Origin: an uncultured Bacteroidales bacterium
GTDB taxonomy: Bacteria; Bacteroidota; Bacteroidia; Bacteroidales; Paludibacteraceae
Assembly: GCA_903912795.1 (NCBI GenBank)
Contig: CAIWIS010000664.1
Span: forward strand, 1 to 9,709
Length of the DNA stretch: 9,709 nucleotides
Direction of reading: 5' to 3'
Shown: piece after piece, positions 6,848-9,709 of the stretch
How the letters are laid out: every line of letters starts with the position of its first letter
How positions within the stretch are numbered: the first letter of the stretch is position 1
Made by a program: the position numbers and the translations under genes
Notes under the pieces: generated by a model
Told to the model about the DNA's origin: nothing
Databases searched by the model: none
What the model saw: only the letters and a program-made list of their open reading frames with translations

Positions 6848-7489
6848 CTAAAACAATCTGATAATACTTAATATAATATATCCTAAGCTTGTAAAAAACG
6901 ATAATTTGGACCAATTAAGCTCGTTAGGTTCAACCACATACACTGTATCTCCAATATCCAACAACTTAAATTTTCGTTTGGTGACATCATCCGAATAGAT
7001 GTCTTTCACCAGAACTTCTTCGTAACTTTGATCAGCTCGGATTATAATGATTTTCTTACATTTTTTTATAAACTTAATGCCACCAGCACGGCTTATAGCA
7101 TCCATAATACTAATTTTTTCGAATACAGGTACTTGCCCTGGTTTATTAACAAAACCAATCACATTCACTATTTGACTAGGTAACTCGCTAATAAAAACGG
7201 TTACAATTGGGTTAAGCACATATTTACCTACATTGTCGGAAACCAACTTTGTAAAACTCTTAACCGTCATGCCCGAAGCTTGAATACTTCCAAGACCCGG
7301 GAATTGTACATAACCATCGGGCAAAACAATTATGCGTTCCAAACTAAACTCAGGATGACCCATAACCGCAATCGAAACAACATCGCCTTTTTTAATAACA
7401 TAATTGTTATCAACACTTTGTGCACTTGAATTGCTTGCCATAAAAAGCAACATACAAAGTAAGCTTCCTATTTTCAATACTCGTTTCAT
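6848..7489 (-). CDS. Wza-type polysaccharide export protein (single SLBB)
   Basis: The 213-residue product has a cleavable signal peptide (residues 1-23, ending SNSSA before QSVDNNYVIKKGDVV). The poly-export domain follows at about 28-105, with the typical Y-x-I-x-x-G-D start, LPDGYVQFPGLGSIQASGMT and NPIVTVFISE. One SLBB domain at about 107-160 reads VIGFVNKPGQVPV and then ISIMDAISRAGGI. The C-terminus is hydrophobic (about 195-213, KLSFFTSLGYIILSIIRLF) and probably spans the outer membrane as Wza's C-terminal helix does. There is no lipobox cysteine, unlike E. coli Wza. At 213 residues it is short: Wza has about 380 with more SLBB copies. The missing repeat may be supplied by the SLBB-like domain of the upstream LCP protein. 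Its role is translocation of polysaccharide through the outer membrane. Its leader and first codons are duplicated 90 bp upstream. Confidence 0.88.
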   Translation of the reverse strand: MKRVLKIGSLLCMLLFMASNSSAQSVDNNYVIKKGDVVSIAVMGHPEFSLERIIVLPDGYVQFPGLGSIQASGMTVKSFTKLVSDNVGKYVLNPIVTVFISELPSQIVNVIGFVNKPGQVPVFEKISIMDAISRAGGIKFIKKCKKIIIIRADQSYEEVLVKDIYSDDVTKRKFKLLDIGDTVYVVEPNELNWSKLSFFTSLGYIILSIIRLF

Positions 7490-7501
7490 CTGTTTATAAT
7501 T
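7480..7501 (-). repeat. 22-bp direct repeat, copy at the start of the Wza-like gene
   Basis: This 22-bp stretch is identical to 7570-7591. On the minus strand it reads AATTATAAACAG followed by ATGAAACGAG, so it comprises the 12-nt leader plus the first ten coding bases of the Wza-like gene (ATG at 7487-7489). Confidence 0.9.
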
Positions 7502-7507
7502 GTTTTT

Positions 7508-7579
7508 TTAGTTGTCAGATGGAACTCGCACATAAACATCCCTTTGTGTATCAAAGTTTATTTGTCGTGCTCGTTTCAT
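7508..7579 (-). CDS. 23-codon mini-ORF between the LCP and Wza-like genes
   Basis: The upstream copy of the 22-bp repeat provides a leader and an ATG at 7577-7579, opening a frame of 23 codons (MKRARQINFDTQ..., ending PSDN) closed by TAA at 7508-7510. It is in the same frame as the Wza-like gene, 90 bp upstream of that start, and begins 14 nt after the LCP stop codon. It shares its translation initiation region with the Wza-like gene, so ribosomes should recognise it about equally. It could be a leader peptide, a translational coupling device, or just the by-product of a duplication. I recognise no family in the peptide and cannot show that it is functional. Confidence 0.25.
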   Translation of the reverse strand: MKRARQINFDTQRDVYVRVPSDN

Positions 7580-7591
7580 CTGTTTATAATT
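7570..7591 (-). repeat. 22-bp direct repeat, upstream copy
   Basis: This is the second perfect copy of the Wza-like gene's leader and start, 3 bp downstream of the LCP stop codon (7594-7596). Only these 22 bp are exact, and the sequence between the copies differs. The A-rich stretches immediately upstream of both copies are also loosely similar, suggesting that the original duplicated unit was a little longer. Confidence 0.9.
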
Positions 7592-7593
7592 TT

Positions 7594-8826
7594 TTAATAA
7601 ATGACTTGATCTCTTTCTTTTCGTTTTTCAAGATAGGTTCTTATTTCTCTTTTTCGCATCATTTCGAACGACGGTAAATCGGGATAATAGAATAATTTTG
7701 AACCTTCGCGACTATAATAACCTGGTATATTTCCGTATGAGAAACTTGGTGAGCTTAAGATATCCTTGTAAAGCATTGTCAAAAACTCCGTTTTCATATC
7801 GGTTCGGAAAACATTTTTAAAATTCTCGATTACATAAAGTTGATCTCCGGTGTTTAATTTTTTAAATGAGTTTCTCATACCTTCTAACACATAACGCTGG
7901 CGCTGATTTCGCATTTCATAAGTCATTTCCATATTTCCTGGATCGACATCAAAATTATCCTTCCGAACCAAGTCTTTAGTCTTTTCGCTTTTCACATTCA
8001 TTTTCAGGTTTCGCCAATTTAAAAAACGTATATACTCCCATGCATAATACCCATCAATACGACTTTTACCAGGTGTTAAGTTATATTCGTTGGCGTAGGC
8101 TTTATCTAAATTTACATCTACTCCGCCGAGCAAATCAATTAAATCGATAAAATTAAAACGGTCCTGAATTAAATAATAATCAATCTTCTGTCGCAGCGAA
8201 TGTTCCAAAATACGCATTGTTGGATAAATATCGAGCGTAAAAAACAAATCAATTAATCGGTATTCAGTATTTAAAAACAAGGCACTTTGCGGAATATGTA
8301 CAAAATTAATACGATGAAATTCAGGATAATAATTTATCAACACATATACTGCCGGAATACCAATATACAAGATACTATAACATTTTATTTCTTTTTGTTG
8401 AGCTGCCTCTACAACTTCCTTGCTTAAATCCTTGTACGATAAACGTATAGTTTGGTTTATCTGGCTAATGAATTCGTATCTTTTTTTATTGCTCGACGAC
8501 CCTTGACAAGGAATATGATACACCGAATCATTCATCACTATTTTATCCATCTCAACACGTGCAGCGTCGGCATTAATTGAAAAACCTTTCGACATACGAA
8601 TTAGCATTGCCAAATCGGAACCTTCGCGCATGGTATAAACCGCTCTCTTATTAACACATCCACACGATGCAACCCGTATTAGTCTATTTTCGGTTGTTTT
8701 ACGATTAAGAAAAAAAAACAAACCAATAGATAGTAATAAAAGCAATATTAGTATTATCCAAAACCACATTTTACGTTTTTCGTAAACGGTTTTTTTATGC
8801 TTTCTTTTTGCATTTGAATCTTTCAT
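7594..8826 (-). CDS. Membrane-anchored SLBB-LCP fusion protein (divergent LytR-CpsA-Psr family)
   Basis: The 410-residue protein starts with a highly basic cytoplasmic tail (KRKHKKTVYEKRK) and one helix at 20-40, leaving the rest periplasmic. Residues about 50-107 resemble an SLBB domain: NKRAVYTMREGSDLAMLI, INADAARVEM and VYHIP follow the pattern of a VNKPGVY start, a GSTL.DLI core and a .I.VP end. Residues about 150-317 match the LCP fold: ILYIGI, INFVHIP, DRFNFIDLIDLLGGVDVNLDKAY (222-244), LTPGKSRIDGYYAWEYIRF (250-268) and RNQRQRYVLEGM (306-317). LCP enzymes transfer glycopolymers from lipid carriers to an acceptor. Here the usual SIPRDT is HIPQSA (177-182), so the Arg and Asp that handle the pyrophosphate are absent, although R267 and R309/R311 remain. 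A CGC motif (C55, C57) follows the helix. It may be an inactive scaffold or a distinct transferase. It lies between the kinase and export genes. Confidence 0.72.
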   Translation of the reverse strand: MKDSNAKRKHKKTVYEKRKMWFWIILILLLLLSIGLFFFLNRKTTENRLIRVASCGCVNKRAVYTMREGSDLAMLIRMSKGFSINADAARVEMDKIVMNDSVYHIPCQGSSSNKKRYEFISQINQTIRLSYKDLSKEVVEAAQQKEIKCYSILYIGIPAVYVLINYYPEFHRINFVHIPQSALFLNTEYRLIDLFFTLDIYPTMRILEHSLRQKIDYYLIQDRFNFIDLIDLLGGVDVNLDKAYANEYNLTPGKSRIDGYYAWEYIRFLNWRNLKMNVKSEKTKDLVRKDNFDVDPGNMEMTYEMRNQRQRYVLEGMRNSFKKLNTGDQLYVIENFKNVFRTDMKTEFLTMLYKDILSSPSFSYGNIPGYYSREGSKLFYYPDLPSFEMMRKREIRTYLEKRKERDQVIY

Positions 8827-8853
8827 CGAACAAACAGTTTTTTGGTTTACTAT

Positions 8854-9709
8854 CTAAAGATTCCCTGCAATTATTTCCTTCTCAATTTTGGCAGCTTTAT
8901 CCACTGATTGTGGATCTGCTGCATTCATGTCGTAATTATCAACCGAAGGTAAATACACTACATCACCTTTCTTTAAATTATATGGACTAATACCTTTATT
9001 CCTATTAACCAAGTAAATATACACCCAAAACTTTTCGTTACCAAAGTGAGTTAAGGCTATTTCGTCAAATCGTTTTTCGGTTGTTACTATCACACTATCC
9101 AAGTTCGTTTGCACCGAGTATTCACTTTCAAATTTTGTAGTATTATTGGCATCTATAGTTGAAACTTCATCGCTCTTCAGTTCTATTTTACTTGATTTTT
9201 TATTGTTAAATGGAAAAATTGAATTTCTATACAAATAACTAACAATGGCGATAAAGCCAATTACCGAGAAAACAATTATGAACAAAATTGATTTACGAGG
9301 ACGTTTGATTTTTGCTAGCAAACCCTTGTTATTATCTGCTTCCTTGTAGTAATCATGCGATGAATAGTTATAATCATCATAAGAGCCGCCTTGACCTTCA
9401 TAAAAATCATTGATTACAGCAGCTATATATTTGGTATTAAATGCAGTAAGCACTTTAAATAGTTTGTTAAGCATAGTACGTGTGGTACGACGCAAGCGAA
9501 CAATCACAAAAATACCATCGATATAATCAAAGAAATCAACAATATCAGGAATATAAATAGCAGCTGGCGTATCAAAAATTACAATATCGTAATTGGCGCG
9601 TGACCACTCAATAAACTCAACTAATTTTTTATTATTATAAAACAATTCCTTATGTCCATCGGCATTACCAGCATTTACAAAATGTAAAGTATCAATTTCG
9701 GTAGGTTTA
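8854..9709 (-). CDS. BY-kinase-like (Wzc/CpsD) ATPase with C-terminal membrane helix and LysM-like domain (5' end outside window)
   Basis: The frame is open to the right edge, giving 284 visible residues; the true start is outside the window. Visible residues 1-100 are the C-terminal half of a CpsD/CapB/ParA-type domain: TLHFVNAGNADGHKELFYNN, Walker-B-type NYDIVIFDTPA at 40-49, DGIFVIVRLRRTTR at 64-77 and KYIAAVIND at 93-101. A tyrosine-rich segment follows (Y103, Y110, Y113, Y115, Y120, Y121), resembling the autophosphorylated tail that normally ends BY-kinases. Here the protein continues through a basic patch (KIKRPRK) and a membrane helix (141-160) into an exported region. That region has a LysM-like segment at about 206-255 (FDEIALTHFGNEKFWVYIYLVN, then NLKKGDVVYLPS). 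BY-kinases control polysaccharide chain length and export by cycling phosphorylation. The LysM part may tie the complex to peptidoglycan. The Walker A motif lies off-window, so kinase activity cannot be checked here. Confidence 0.78.
   Translation of the reverse strand, partial: KPTEIDTLHFVNAGNADGHKELFYNNKKLVEFIEWSRANYDIVIFDTPAAIYIPDIVDFFDYIDGIFVIVRLRRTTRTMLNKLFKVLTAFNTKYIAAVINDFYEGQGGSYDDYNYSSHDYYKEADNNKGLLAKIKRPRKSILFIIVFSVIGFIAIVSYLYRNSIFPFNNKKSSKIELKSDEVSTIDANNTTKFESEYSVQTNLDSVIVTTEKRFDEIALTHFGNEKFWVYIYLVNRNKGISPYNLKKGDVVYLPSVDNYDMNAADPQSVDKAAKIEKEIIAGNL

Noticed and set aside
7550..7562. Possible promoter TAAACTTTG (minus strand) in the LCP to Wza-like gap
   Set aside because: The spacing within the box is one base too long for TAnnTTTG, and no -33 element is apparent. 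Read-through from the operon is sufficient.

Overview
The window most likely comes from a low-GC member of the Bacteroidota. Four things point there: promoter -7 boxes of the form TAnnTTTG, AT-rich leaders without clear Shine-Dalgarno sites, a LysM segment with the FWVYIY core common in that phylum, and GC-rich palindromic repeats that translate as SPSLGGVRGG. That is inference from sequence style, and no 16S or marker gene is present.

Left half (1-6548): a transport locus around a divergent promoter region. Leftward from about 3026, in transcription order, run a TetR-type repressor, an outer-membrane beta-barrel protein, an ABC ATPase of the MacB/LolD type, and the start of an FtsX/MacB-like permease that runs off the left edge. 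Rightward is one very large FtsX-type permease of about 1,090 residues with two FtsX modules and about ten membrane segments. It has no ATPase of its own in the window, so it probably uses the divergent one. The roughly 230-bp divergent region holds two outward-facing promoters whose -7 boxes form a perfect inverted repeat. It also holds a 9-bp direct repeat placed where the repressor could bind. Two inverted copies of a GC-rich repeat lie around the ATPase start, and one is translated as part of the ATPase N-terminus.

Right half (6556-9709): a leftward exopolysaccharide assembly/export operon entering from the right edge. In transcription order it encodes (i) the C-terminal part of a BY-kinase-like (Wzc/CpsD) ATPase that continues past a tyrosine-rich tail into a membrane helix and a periplasmic LysM-like domain, (ii) a membrane-anchored protein joining an SLBB-like domain to a divergent LCP (LytR-CpsA-Psr) domain, (iii) a short single-SLBB Wza-type export protein, and (iv) a 78-residue secreted peptide ending in a VPIDGG-helix-polylysine tail, the pattern of a PID-CTERM/exosortase sorting signal. 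Between (ii) and (iii) the translation start region is duplicated as an exact 22-bp direct repeat 90 bp apart, creating a 23-codon mini-ORF.

The two halves converge with only 7 bp between stop codons. The most interesting part is the right-hand operon. Its kinase, LCP and export components have unusual domain arrangements, and the last gene looks like a sorted small surface protein made together with the polysaccharide machinery.
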